Assembly (NCBI GenBank): GCA_046330315.1
Contig: JAXLSZ010000006.1
Location: 372,001 to 436,000 of the forward strand
Direction of reading: 5' to 3'
Source: JAXLSZ01 sp046330315
GTDB taxonomy: Bacteria > Actinomycetota > Thermoleophilia > Solirubrobacterales > 70-9
DNA: 64,000 nt
In this document: positions 24,567 to 34,140 of the stretch, one piece after another
Layout of the letters: each line of letters begins with the position of its first letter
How positions within the stretch are numbered: the stretch's first letter is position 1
Position numbers and translations under genes: made by a program
Notes under the pieces: model-generated
Told to the model about the DNA's origin: nothing
Seen by the model: only the letters and a program-made list of their open reading frames with translations
Databases searched by the model: none

Positions 24567-26630
24567 TTGCCCGGGCGAGGGGGGGTCGGACGGTTCCCGG
24601 CGGCATTCGCCCTGCTGGGCGCCCTGGCCCTGCCGATGCCCCCGGCGGCCGCCGCCAGGGACACCCCCGTCGCCGAGCCGACCCCAGCCGCTGAGCCCAC
24701 CCCGACCGCTGAGCCCAACCCGGCCGCCGGGGCCACCCCGGCCGCCGGGCCCACCCCGGCCGCCGCGTTGATCCGCGCCTACTCCCCGATCCTGATGCTG
24801 CGCTCGCAGCAGGACCCGCCCTGCGACGACGCCGAGGAGCAGTACCAGCCGATGCCGGTGGACGTCGTGCTTGGCAACCCGCGGGTCGTGCTGAAGCTCT
24901 ACAACGGCGGGCGCTCCAAGCCGGTCGTGAGGGCCCCCACGGCCGCTGAGATCGCGGGGCGGGACGAGAACCACTACCTCGACCTCCCCGGGGACCCGCT
25001 CGAGGCGGGCTGCACATACGCCCGCGACTTCGCCGCGCTGCGGCGCGAGGGCAGGGCACCCGCCGTCACCTACGCCCACATCGCCCGCGAGCCCGGCCAT
25101 CCCGGCTTCGTCGTGCAGTACTGGTTCTTCTGGTACTTCAACCAGTTCAACGACGTTCACGAGGGCGACTGGGAGGGCATGCAGATCGCCTTCGACTCGG
25201 CGAACGCGGCCGGGGCGCTGCGCGAGGGGCCCTCGAAGGTCGCCGTCTTCCAGCACGGGGGCGGCGAGACGGTGGGCTGGGGGGACTCCGAGGTCGAGAG
25301 GCAAGGGACCCACCCCGTCGTCTACCCGGCAGCCGGGTCGCACGCGACCTTCTTCGAGTCGGCGGTCTTCGTCGAGAACGGCCAGGGCGGGGCGGGCCTG
25401 GGCTGCGACAACACTTCCGAGCCTCTGCGGCGGCTGCGCCCGGACCCGGTCCAGATCCCCACCTACCCGGCGGTCGGGAGCCCCGCCCAGTGGCTCACCT
25501 ACGAGGGCCACTGGGGACAGCGCGAGAAGGGCTTCAACACCGGACCGACCGGGCCCAACACGAAGACCCAGTGGACGCAGCCCTTCACCTGGATGGACGG
25601 GCTGCGCACCGCCAGCCCGAAGCTCCCCGGCGGCGCGCTGCTGGGCCCCGCGGTCACCTCGGCCTTCTGCGGCACGGTCGCCGAGGTCTCCAAGCTGGTC
25701 AATCTCGAGGCGCGCTCCCGGCTCGGACTTGCCCTGGTTCTGCTGGTCGCGGCCGCGATCGTCGTCGTGCCGGCCCTGCTCACCCGCTGGCGCCCGGTGG
25801 ACCTGGAGCCGCTGCGACAGCGCCGCGCGCTGGGCCAGCTGCTGCGGGCCGCCCGCCAGATCTACGGGCGCCACTGGCGGGCGATGGTGCCGCTCGGGCT
25901 CACCGCGCTGCCGGTCCTGGGCGCCGTGTACGGCGCCTCGGAGCTGACCGGAGCCCTCTTCGGTGACGGCCAGATCGGCGGCTCGGTCGGGGGGGCCGGG
26001 CTGCAGACGGCCCCGGCGGCCGACACCCTGCAGACATTTGCCCAGCCGGTCGGCTACGCGATCGTCGGCGGCGCGGTGATCGGGTACCTGAGGCTGCTCG
26101 ACGAGGGCGCCGAGACCGGCTTCGTCGCGGCCTACCGGCTGCTGCTCGGCCGCTTCTGGCGGGTGGTCGGGACCCAACTCCTGGTCGTCCTGATGCTGAT
26201 CGGGCTGGTGCTCACGGTGATCGGGATCCCGATCGCGGCGCGCAAGGTGGTGGACTGGCTGTTCGTGCAGCAGGAGGTCCTCTTCCGCGACCGCTCGGTA
26301 CGCGACGCGGTCCGGGCGAGCAGCGACACGGTGCGCGGAAGCTGGTGGTGGGCGCTCCGGGTTGCCCTGGTCCTCTGGGTGCTGAGCCTCGTGGTCGGGC
26401 CGGTCCTGACCTTCGCGCTGATCTTCGCCAACCTCTCGCTTCCCCTGATCAACCTGATCGGCTCGGTGATCTTCGCCCTCCTGATTCCCTACCTGGCGAT
26501 CGCGGGGACGCTGCTCTTCTTCGACCTCGAGGAGCGCATCGCGGTGAGCGGGCCGGTGCCGCGCGGCCGCTGGAAGCGATCGCTGCCTTGGCGGCAGCCC
26601 GGCACGGCCCCCGACCCGGCCGCGAGGTGA
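24567..26630 (+). CDS. Vps62-like domain fused to a multi-pass membrane domain
   Basis: The 687-residue protein has a signal peptide, a short repeated Pro/Ala/Glu linker (about 30-62), then a Vps62-related domain with the hallmark QYWFFWYFNQFNDVHEGDWE, FQHGGGE and YPAAGSHATFF. After a helix near 385-405 the C-terminal 280 residues form about six more membrane segments with a short cytosolic end. Vps62-family domains lie in eukaryotic vacuolar sorting proteins and bacterial secreted proteins; their function is unknown. It starts with TTG, apparently leaderless, nine bases after the PBP gene, so it may be made together with a cell-wall enzyme. Function is not assigned. Confidence 0.75.
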   Translation: MPGRGGVGRFPAAFALLGALALPMPPAAAARDTPVAEPTPAAEPTPTAEPNPAAGATPAAGPTPAAALIRAYSPILMLRSQQDPPCDDAEEQYQPMPVDVVLGNPRVVLKLYNGGRSKPVVRAPTAAEIAGRDENHYLDLPGDPLEAGCTYARDFAALRREGRAPAVTYAHIAREPGHPGFVVQYWFFWYFNQFNDVHEGDWEGMQIAFDSANAAGALREGPSKVAVFQHGGGETVGWGDSEVERQGTHPVVYPAAGSHATFFESAVFVENGQGGAGLGCDNTSEPLRRLRPDPVQIPTYPAVGSPAQWLTYEGHWGQREKGFNTGPTGPNTKTQWTQPFTWMDGLRTASPKLPGGALLGPAVTSAFCGTVAEVSKLVNLEARSRLGLALVLLVAAAIVVVPALLTRWRPVDLEPLRQRRALGQLLRAARQIYGRHWRAMVPLGLTALPVLGAVYGASELTGALFGDGQIGGSVGGAGLQTAPAADTLQTFAQPVGYAIVGGAVIGYLRLLDEGAETGFVAAYRLLLGRFWRVVGTQLLVVLMLIGLVLTVIGIPIAARKVVDWLFVQQEVLFRDRSVRDAVRASSDTVRGSWWWALRVALVLWVLSLVVGPVLTFALIFANLSLPLINLIGSVIFALLIPYLAIAGTLLFFDLEERIAVSGPVPRGRWKRSLPWRQPGTAPDPAAR

Positions 26631-26650
26631 CGTCCCCAGGCGACCCCCTC

Positions 26651-26699
26651 GCCGAGCTTCAAGTTAGCGCTGCTCCGCAGCGGTAAGTTGAAGCTCGGC
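26651..26699. repeat. 49-bp dispersed palindromic repeat, copy B
   Basis: Outer arms GCCGAGCTTCAA and TTGAAGCTCGGC pair perfectly; the inner arms (TTAGCGCTGC/GCAGCGGTAA) pair with one mismatch around a TCC loop. It lies between convergent genes and can form a strong hairpin, so it may also work as a bidirectional terminator. Confidence 0.9.
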
Positions 26700-26704
26700 G
26701 GGGG

Positions 26705-27942
26705 TTAGCGGGGGGTGAGGCGGACGGGCAGCGACTTGAGCTGGTTGATGAAGCCGGACTCGACGATCCGCGGCTCCCCGGCGATCTCCATCTCCGGGAA
26801 CCGCTTCAGCGTCTCCTCGAAGAGGATCCGCAGCTCCAGCCGGGCCAGCGCGGTGCCCAGGCAGTAGTGGCGCCCGCCCGCCCCGAAGGCCTGGTGCTCG
26901 GGGTTTCGCAGCACGTCGAAGCGGTCGGGGTCCTCATAGCGGCTCTCGTCGCGGTTGGAGGAGACGTACCACATCACCACCTTGTCGCCCTCGCGGATCT
27001 CCCGCCCGTTCAGCTCGGTGTCGCGGGTGGCGGTGCGGCGGAAGTGCGCGAAGGCCGGGAACATCCGCAGCGACTCCTCGACGGCGCTCGGGATGTGGGA
27101 GGGATCGTCGAGGAGGATCTCTCGCTGGTCGGGGTTCTCCAGCAGCGCCCGCATGCCGCTGCAGTAGGTGGCCTTGGTGCTGTCGTTGCCCGCCGCGACC
27201 AGCAGGAAGAAGCCCATGACGATCTCGTGCTCCTCGAGGCGCTGCCCGTCGATCTCGGCGTGGACCAGGACGCTGGTCAGGTCCTCGGTGGGGTTCTCGC
27301 GGCGCTCGGCGATCATCGCCCGGCAGCGGTCGAAGATCTCGGGGATGTCCTTCTCGAGGATGCCCTCCAGCCCCTCGGGGTTGAGGTCGGGGTCGCCGAG
27401 CCCGAGGGTGGTGTTCATGAGGTTCGCCCAGATCGCGTCGTCCTCGGGCGGGATGCCCATGAAGCTGCCGATCACCCGCGAGACGGCGGGCTGGGCGACG
27501 TCGGTGACCAGGTCGCAGGTCTCGCGCCCTCGAGCCGGTCCAACACGTCCTCGACGATCTCGCGGATCGCCGTCTCGTGCTCGGCGATCCGCTTCGGGGT
27601 GAAGCCGCGCTGGAAGAGCATCTTGATGCGGTCGTGCTTGGGCGGGTCCATGCCGATGAACATCGCCCGGCTGAGCTCCATCGGGAAGCCGGCGTTGACC
27701 GCGGTGACGCCGCCCAGCTCGGAGGAGTAGGTCTTCCAGTCGTAGCTGACCGTGTGGATGTCGTCGGCCGTGGTCACCGACCAGTAGCCGGCCTCGTCGG
27801 GGTATTCGCTGATGTGGTCCGTCCAGTGCACCGGGCAGCCGCCGCGAAGGGCCCGGAAGAGGTCGTGCGGCGGGCCGTCGAGCCAATGCTCGCGCTCGGT
27901 GACGCGGACCTTCTCGAGGTTCTCGGTATCGACCGGCTTCAT
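26705..27942 (-). CDS. Cytochrome P450, one frameshift
   Basis: A protein of about 412 residues. The N-terminal part (MKPVDTENLEKVRVTEREHW to VEDVLDRLEG) and the rest (RETCDLVTDVAQPAVSRV onward) are in different frames, joined by one missing base in a G run near 27526-27529. Family features are LLVAAGNDST (I-helix oxygen motif), EESLR (ExxR) and FGAGGRHYCLG (heme cysteine). Overall it is of the bacterial CYP124/125/142-like type acting on steroids or branched lipids, but the substrate is unassigned. GGAGGAG lies eight bases before the ATG at 27942. The bulk of the gene is otherwise intact, so a sequencing error is likely. Confidence 0.85.
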
Positions 27943-28065
27943 GCCCACTCCTCCGTGATCGGCGCTCGCCTCGAACGGCGGCGATGATACTGGCTGACCA
28001 GCCAGGACCCTCGCACCCTCGTCCAGGAGACCCCGCGGTCCCGGCGGATCCGTTATCAGTGGGGC

Positions 28066-29187
28066 ATGGGCCGGCTCGCCAGAATCGCCCATGCGCCGCG
28101 GCGCATTGCCGGGGCATCCGCGTGCGCGGCCGCGGCGCTGGCGGCGATCGGATGCATGGCGGCTTCCCTGGCGCCCGCCGCGCGCGCAAGCCGCGCGGTG
28201 ACCGTCGAAGGAAACCGCCTCGTGGATGGCTCGGGCCGCGCGGTGCGCCTGCTCGGCGTCAACCGCTCCGGCGCCGAGTACGCCTGCGTGCAGGGCTACG
28301 GCTTCTTCGACGGTCCCACCGACCGCGCCTCGATCGTGGCGATGAAGTCTTGGCGGATCAACGCCGTGCGGGTGCCGCTCAACCCGCAGTGCTGGCTGGG
28401 GAGCGCGACGGTGAAGCCCGCCCTCCGCGGGCCCCGATACCGGGCGGCGATCTCGGGCTACGTCTCCAGGCTCGAGCGGGCCGGGCTCTGGGTGATCCTC
28501 GACATGCACCTGGCCGGAGCGGGCGACAACCGCGCCAACCGGATCCTGCGGATGCCCGACGCCGACCACGCACCGGCCTTCTGGCGCAGCGTCGCCTCGC
28601 ACTTCCGCTCCGACCACCACCTCCTCTTCGACCTCTACAACGAGCCCCACGACGTCGGCTGGCGCTGCTGGCTGCACGGCTGCCGGATCCCCGGCTACGC
28701 CGATCCCCAGGGCCACGTGGACTCCTACCGGGCGGCCGGCATGCAGGACCTCGTGGACGCCGTTCGCTCGGCCGGCGCCACCCAGCCCCTGATGCTCGGC
28801 GGGCTCGACTGGGCGCGCTCCCTGCGGGGCTGGCTCGCCCACCGCCCCCGTGACCCGCTTCACCACCTGGCCGCCTCCGAGCACAACTACGGCGGCCTTG
28901 CACCCTGCGGGCGCCGCTGCCGCTCGGCCATCGCCGCCAGCGCGCGCCGGGTCCCGGTGGTGGTCGGCGAGCTGGGCGAGACCGACTGCCGGCACGGCTA
29001 CATAGACCGCTTCATGCCCTGGGCGGACTCCCACGGCATCTCCTACCTCGGCTGGACGTGGAACGCGACGGCGCCGGGAAGCTGGACCTGCCGCGGCGGG
29101 CCGGCGCTGATCGACACCTTCGGCGGCGTCCCCACCGCCTTCGGGAGGGGCTTCCGGGACCACCTCCGGGACCTCGCCGCGCGGTGA
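28066..29187 (+). CDS. Secreted GH5-family glycoside hydrolase (endoglucanase-like)
   Basis: The 373-residue protein has an N-terminal signal peptide (cleavage near 42), then a GH5 (beta/alpha)8 domain: NRSGAEYACVQG, WRINAVRVPL, WVILDMHLAG, FDLYNEPHD (acid/base Glu193), GELGE (nucleophile Glu302) and WTWNATAPGSW. It probably cleaves beta-1,4-linked glucan or mannan outside the cell. Several cysteines suggest disulfides. TTATCAG lies about six bases before the ATG, another weak leaderless-type promoter. It diverges from the P450 gene. Confidence 0.9.
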   Translation: MGRLARIAHAPRRIAGASACAAAALAAIGCMAASLAPAARASRAVTVEGNRLVDGSGRAVRLLGVNRSGAEYACVQGYGFFDGPTDRASIVAMKSWRINAVRVPLNPQCWLGSATVKPALRGPRYRAAISGYVSRLERAGLWVILDMHLAGAGDNRANRILRMPDADHAPAFWRSVASHFRSDHHLLFDLYNEPHDVGWRCWLHGCRIPGYADPQGHVDSYRAAGMQDLVDAVRSAGATQPLMLGGLDWARSLRGWLAHRPRDPLHHLAASEHNYGGLAPCGRRCRSAIAASARRVPVVVGELGETDCRHGYIDRFMPWADSHGISYLGWTWNATAPGSWTCRGGPALIDTFGGVPTAFGRGFRDHLRDLAAR

Positions 29188-29209
29188 GGGCGCCCCGAGG
29201 CCGGGCCCC

Positions 29210-29330
29210 GAGGCCGCGGCGCCGCCCCGGCTCGCGGCGCACGTCCCGGCCCGGTCGGCGAACAGTCCGCGGCGCACGTCCAGGCCCGGTCGGACATCCC
29301 GCGGCGGGCGTCCCGGCCCGGTCGCGGACG
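29210..29330. repeat. Imperfect ~36-bp tandem repeat after the GH5 gene
   Basis: Three diverged units of the GCGGCGCACGTCC...CCCGGTCGG type follow one another between the GH5 stop and the next gene's -10 box. Unit borders are approximate. Confidence 0.6.
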
Positions 29331-29343
29331 CCCGGGCGTTGGT

Positions 29344-29349
29344 TAGGCT
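29344..29349 (+). promoter_or_regulatory. Leaderless -10 hexamer TAGGCT of the hpnO-like gene
   Basis: TAGGCT, six bases, ATG at 29356; no Shine-Dalgarno sequence. Confidence 0.55.
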
Positions 29350-29355
29350 GAGCGA

Positions 29356-30754
29356 ATGGGCAGCGTCCCACCGCCGGTCCGCGAGCTTCTGGGCGGTCGC
29401 GAGGGAGAGGAGATGGCGCTCAACGACCGCTATCTCAATCCCCAGCTCGGCCGCATCGTCCGCACCCTCGGGTTCGACCGACGGTGGGTCCGGGGCGACG
29501 GGCCCTACCTGGTGGACGACCGGGGCGACCGCTACCTCGACCTGCTGAGCGGCTACGGCGTCTTCGGCATCGGCCGCAACCACCCCGAGGTGCTCGACGC
29601 GATCGCCGCCGTCGCGGAGGCCAGGACCGCCAACCTCCCCCAGCTCGGGGTGACCCTGCTCAGCGGCCTGCTCGCCGAGCAGATGGTCGGGCGCTCCCCC
29701 GCCCGGATCGAGGCGATGGTGCCGGCCAGCAGCGGCACCGAGGCGGTCGAGGCCGCGATCAAGCTGGCCCGGCGACCACCGGGCGCCCGCGCGTACTCTA
29801 CGCGGAGCACGCCTTCCACGGCCTCACGATGGGCTCTCTCTCGCTGAACGGGAACGAGGAGTTCCGCGGCGGCTTCGGCCCCTTCCTTCCCGGGTGCGAG
29901 CCGGTCGGTTTCGGGGACATCGAGGGGCTCGAGCGCCAGCTCGGGCGCGGCGACGTCGCCGCCTTCGTCGTCGAGCCGGTCCAGGGGAAGGGCGTCAACC
30001 TGCCGCCCGAGGGCTACCTCCGAGGGGTCGCCGAGCGCTGCCGCGAGGCCGGGGCCCTGCTGGTCTGCGACGAGGTCCAGACGGGGCTCGGGCGCACCGG
30101 GCGCTTCTTCGCGCTCGAGCACTCCGAGCTGGACCCGGACATGATCTGCGTCGCCAAGACCCTCTCGGGCGGCATGGTCCCGATCGGCGCCTTGCTGGCG
30201 AGCCGGCAGGTCATGGACGCCGTCTTCGACAGCATGGAGCGCGGGGTGCGCCACGGGTCCACGTTCGGCGGCAACGACCTCGCGGCGGCGGCGGCGCTCG
30301 CCACGCTGCGCGTGCTCGACACCGAGGGTCTGGTGGAGCGGGCGGCCCGAAACGGCGAGCTGCTGCTGGAGCTGACCAGGCCCCTGGTGGACCGCTACGA
30401 GGTCGTCCGCGAGGTGCGCGGTCTGGGGTTGATCTGGGCGATCGAGCTGGGCCCCCGTCAGGGGCGGCACGCCCGGTGTGGGACATGGTGGAGCGCGCCC
30501 AGCCCGGCCTCTTCGCCCAGCTCGTCACCGTGCCGCTCTTCCACGAGCACCGGATCCTCTGCCAGGTCGCCGGGCACCGGATGAACGTGGTCAAGGCGCT
30601 GCCGGCCATGGTCGTCTCCGAGGAGGAGATCCGCCGCTTTGCCGGCGCGCTCGACCAGGTGCTCGCCCGCGCGGAGCGGGTCCCGTCGGCGATGGCCCGC
30701 TTCGGCCTCGGGATGGCGAGGCGGGCGGCCGCGGGGCGGCGCAGCGCGGCGTGA
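29356..30754 (+). CDS. hpnO: HpnO-like class III aminotransferase, two frameshifts
   Basis: Joined across frames it is about 465 residues. Motifs are NPQLGRIVRTLGFDR, SGYGVFGIGRNHPEV, SSGTEAVEAAIKLAR, AEHAFHGLTMG, VVEPVQGKGVNLP, LVCDEVQTGLG, VAKTLSGGMVP (PLP lysine), HGSTFGGND and LFAQLVTVPLFHEHRIL. This pattern matches HpnO, the transaminase that puts the terminal amino group on bacteriohopanepolyol, better than general ornithine aminotransferases. A G is missing near 29771 and a C near 30452-30456, both in short homopolymers, so the gene is probably intact in the cell. It overlaps the next gene (GTGA). Confidence 0.75.
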
Positions 30755-31718
30755 GGGCCCTGGTCACCGGAGCCGGCGGCTTCATCGGCGCCCACGTCGC
30801 CGCGGCGCTGGCGGCGGCCGGGGCCGAGGTGAGGGCGTTCGACCTCGATCCCGCCGGAGACCACCCCGCCGGGGTCGAGCCCGTCGCCGGCGACATCCTC
30901 GACCCCGACGCGGTCGGAGCGGCCCTGGAGGGTTGCGACGCCGTTTTCACCTCGCGGCGCTCTACAGCTTCTCCCGGGCCCACGCCGAGCAGATGCGCGC
31001 GGTCAACGTCGAAGGCACGCGGGCCCTGCTCGACGCGGCCGCCCGGGGGGGACGCCGGCGGGTCGTCCACACCAGCTCCTGCGCAACCTGCGGGCCGGTC
31101 GCGGGCCGGCCCGCGACCGAGCGGGACACACCGAAGGGCGCCGGGCTGAGCGTCCCCTACAAGCGGACGAAGATCGAGGGCGAGCGCCTGGCGCTCGGGG
31201 CGGCCCGGCAGGGGATGGACGTCGTGGTGGTCAACCCCACCACGCCGGTCGGCCCGGGTGACCGGCGCCCGACCCCCACGGGGAAGATGGTCGCCGACGT
31301 CGCCCGCGGGCGGGCCCGCGGCTACCTGTCGGGGGGGTCCCTGAACGTCGTCGCGGTGACCGACGTCGCCGCCGGCCACCTGCTCGCCCACGAGCGGGGG
31401 CGGGCCGGGGAGCGCTACCTGCTCGGCGGGGAGAACATGGCCATGCGGGACGTCTTCGCGGCGGTCGCGCTCGCCGCCGGCCGCCGGCCGCCCCGGGTGC
31501 CGGTTCCGTGGGGCCTGGCCAGCGCTGCCTCGCGAGCGGCGGGCGCCGCGCTCGGCGCCCTCGGCCGCGAGCCGTCCCTGCTCGTCCCCGACGAGGTCCG
31601 GCTGGCGCGCCACCCGATGACCTTCGACGACTCCAAGGCTCGGCGCGAGCTCGGCTACTCCTCCCGCCCGGCGCCGGAGGCCCTGGCCGAGGCGGCGCGG
31701 GCGGCGCTGGGCCCCTGA
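30751..31718 (+). CDS. hpnA: HpnA-like NAD-dependent epimerase, one frameshift
   Basis: A protein of about 322 residues of the extended short-chain dehydrogenase fold: VTGAGGFIGAHVA (NAD site), GCDAVFHLAALYSFS (reconstructed), PYKRTKIEGE (YxxxK), NPTTPVGPGDRRPTPTGK and RYLLGGENMAMRDVFA, all typical of hopanoid-associated sugar epimerase HpnA. One C is missing near 30948. Its GTG overlaps the stop of the hpnO-like gene, supporting a joint role in modifying the hopanoid side chain. No squalene-hopene cyclase is in this window. Confidence 0.78.
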
Positions 31719-31814
31719 GCCGGCCGGCGGCGGCTTGCGCCGGGCGCCGCGGGCCGCATCCCGAACCGCGGGCGGAGCCCATATCCTTGTCGCAACCACC
31801 AGGAGGTAAGACGA

Positions 31815-32222
31815 ATGCCCCGGATCATCATCGGCGCGATCTGCACCGCCGCCCTTCTCGTCCCGGCGACGTCGGCATCGGCCTTCACGGTCCACCTGAA
31901 GGCCCCGGGACACCACCCCAAGGCAGGGAAGCCCTGGAAGATCACCGTTTCCGCGAAGCGCAAGAACGGCAGGAAGGTGCACGCCGCCGCGCTCTACAAG
32001 TTCCTCTTCAACGGCTCGGTCGTGGGCACCAGCTACCCCAGCCCGAACAACCCCTGCAGCGACCGCTCGCGGCAGCGGCCGTACCGCTTCTTCGGCAGCT
32101 ACACCGACCGGCTCTGCTTCCCGTCGCGCTCGGTGGGCATTCCGCTGACACTGCGGGTCGTGGTCCGCGCCGGGCCGCTCGGCACCAAGCACGTGGACTA
32201 CGACATCAAGGTCGAGGACTGA
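31815..32222 (+). CDS. Small secreted protein, unknown function
   Basis: 135 residues with a signal peptide (cleavage after ATSASA) and a mature beta-rich domain (HLKAPGHHPKAGKPWKITV; YKFLFNGSVVGTSYP; VGIPLTLRVVVRAG) that looks like an immunoglobulin-type or bacterial-Ig fold. Two cysteines probably bond. AGGAGG lies nine bases before the ATG and TATCCT (31782-31787) is a plausible -10. Confidence 0.75.
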   Translation: MPRIIIGAICTAALLVPATSASAFTVHLKAPGHHPKAGKPWKITVSAKRKNGRKVHAAALYKFLFNGSVVGTSYPSPNNPCSDRSRQRPYRFFGSYTDRLCFPSRSVGIPLTLRVVVRAGPLGTKHVDYDIKVED

Positions 32223-32268
32223 GGCCGGCGCTGCGGACCGGCGGGCAAGAGGGCTAGACGGCGAGCCG

Positions 32269-32997
32269 GTGCCGGCGAGCGAACCCACCGCTCGGCGCCG
32301 CGGGGCGAGCGTCGTGGTGGACGAGGTGCGCCGCGTCCACCCCGGGCCGGTGGTCGCGCTCGACGGCGTCTCGCTGACCCTCGAGCCCGGCGAGTTCGTG
32401 CTGCTCACCGGGCCCTCGGGCTCGGGGAAGACCTCGCTGCTCTCGGTGATCGGAGACCTCGACCGGCCCGACTCCGGGACGGTCGAGGTGGACGGGACGC
32501 CGATCGAGGAGTGGAGCAGCTTCCGGTTCCACCGCGAAGTCGTCGGGTTCGTCTTCCAGCACCACCAGCTCCTCGCGCACCTCCCGGCCCGGACCAACGT
32601 GGAGATCCCGCTGATCGGGACCGGGATCGGCCGGGCCGAGCGGCGCGGGCGGGCGGACGAGCTGCTCGCCGCGGTCGGGCTGTCGCGACGCGCCGACTCG
32701 CTCGCAGTCCATCTCTCCGGGGGGGAGCGCCAGCGGGTGGCGATTGCCCGGGCCCTCGCCAACGATCCCCGGCTGCTGCTGGCCGACGAGCCCACCGGGG
32801 CGCTGGACTCCGAGGACACCGAGCGGGTCCTCGAGCTTCTCGAGCAGACCCGTCGCCGCGAGGGGATGACGCTGATGGTGGTCAGCCACGACGAGGCGGT
32901 CGGCCTGCAGGCCGACCGCAAGCTCTACATGCGGGACGGCCGTCTGGCCCCCCGCCCCCAGGTGGGGCTAGGCGCCACCCAGCACGCGGGTGGGTGA
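32269..32997 (+). CDS. ABC transporter ATP-binding protein (LolD/MacB type)
   Basis: The 242-residue protein has Walker A GPSGSGKT, Q-loop FQHHQLL, signature LSGGERQR, Walker B RLLLADEP and H-loop VSHD. The LARTNVEIPL and ALDSEDTERVLELL segments are typical of MacB/LolD ATPases that drive FtsX-like permeases. It starts with GTG. The probable partner permease faces it on the other strand and their 3' ends overlap by 30 bases. Confidence 0.93.
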   Translation: MPASEPTARRRGASVVVDEVRRVHPGPVVALDGVSLTLEPGEFVLLTGPSGSGKTSLLSVIGDLDRPDSGTVEVDGTPIEEWSSFRFHREVVGFVFQHHQLLAHLPARTNVEIPLIGTGIGRAERRGRADELLAAVGLSRRADSLAVHLSGGERQRVAIARALANDPRLLLADEPTGALDSEDTERVLELLEQTRRREGMTLMVVSHDEAVGLQADRKLYMRDGRLAPRPQVGLGATQHAGG

Positions 32998-34071
32998 GAC
33001 GCTGGTCCCCCGCCAGGCGGGATAGAGGCCTCCCAGCACGCCGATCGCGACGCCGATCAGCAGGGCCTGCCCGATCGTCCAGGGGGTGACGTGGGGCGAT
33101 ACGACCGAGGATACGTCGAGCGCGTCGTTGAGGGCGTTGGCGCCGATCACCCCGAGCAGCAGGCCGAGCGCGGCGCCGAGCATGCTGGTCGCGACCCCCT
33201 CGGCTAGGACCAGGGCGGCGATCCGCATCCGCCTCCACCCCACCGCGCTCAGCAGCGCCAGCTCGCGCTCGCGCTCGAGCACCGCCATCGCCATCGTGTT
33301 GGCGACGCCGAGCCCGCCCACGATCAGCGCCAGGGCGGCGATGATCGTCACCGCCTTGCGCACCAGGTCGCCGTTTGCGCCCACCCGGCTGGGGTCGTCG
33401 CCGCTGCCGATCACCGTGATCCCCGGCAGGGCGCGCTTGATCTGCTCCTCGGCTGTGGCGTGGTCGACTCCGCTGGTCAGCTGGACGGCGATCGTCGTGG
33501 CGTCGTCTCCGCGGCCCTCCAGCCGCTGGGCGGAGGCGAGGTCCATCGTGGCCCCGTTGTCCTCGAAGAAGATCCCTGTGTGGTAGATCCCCGCCACCCG
33601 CATGGGCCTGCCCTTGACGGCGAGGGTCGAGCCGGGTCGCAGCCTCAGCTGCGAGGCGAGGCCGTCGCCGACCATGACCTGGCCGGGCGCGAGGGCGCGG
33701 CGGCCCCGGACGACGACCAGGCGCTTGGCGACGAATCCGCCCGGGTCGAGGCCGAAGACGATCGCCGGCGGACTCCGCTTGATCCCTTCGACGACGAGGA
33801 GCAGCGGGGTGGCCGAGGCGACGTCGGAGCGTCGCTCGAGCCGCCCGACCAGCGAAACGGGCAGCACCGAGGTGGTCGGATCCGCGGTCCCGGACTGGAA
33901 GATGCCGAGGTCGGCCTCGCCGAGGTGGGTGAGCTCGCCGGCGGTCCGCTTCAGGCCCGCCCCGACCGAGAGCAGCGCGACGATCGTCCCGACGCCCAGG
34001 GCGATGCCGATCGCCGTGGCGGCGGTCCGCGCCTTGTGGCGGGTCAGGTTGGACGCGATCAGCCCGATCAT
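32968..34071 (-). CDS. FtsX/MacB-like ABC transporter permease
   Basis: The 367-residue protein has an N-terminal helix (TAATAIGIALGVGTIVALL), a large extracellular MacB-PCD domain (about 45-255) and three C-terminal helices with the coupling motif ELALLSAVGWRRMRIAALVLAEG. The permease part of such systems exports peptides or lipoproteins or senses the envelope. It is convergent with its presumed ATPase, an uncommon layout. Confidence 0.9.
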   Translation of the reverse strand: MIGLIASNLTRHKARTAATAIGIALGVGTIVALLSVGAGLKRTAGELTHLGEADLGIFQSGTADPTTSVLPVSLVGRLERRSDVASATPLLLVVEGIKRSPPAIVFGLDPGGFVAKRLVVVRGRRALAPGQVMVGDGLASQLRLRPGSTLAVKGRPMRVAGIYHTGIFFEDNGATMDLASAQRLEGRGDDATTIAVQLTSGVDHATAEEQIKRALPGITVIGSGDDPSRVGANGDLVRKAVTIIAALALIVGGLGVANTMAMAVLERERELALLSAVGWRRMRIAALVLAEGVATSMLGAALGLLLGVIGANALNDALDVSSVVSPHVTPWTIGQALLIGVAIGVLGGLYPAWRGTSVSPTRVLGGA

Positions 34072-34140
34072 CCCGGCCTGCGACCCCTCATCCCCACCTC
34101 CGCCCCCCCGTGCCCCCGCCGCGACCCCTCATCCCATGAC

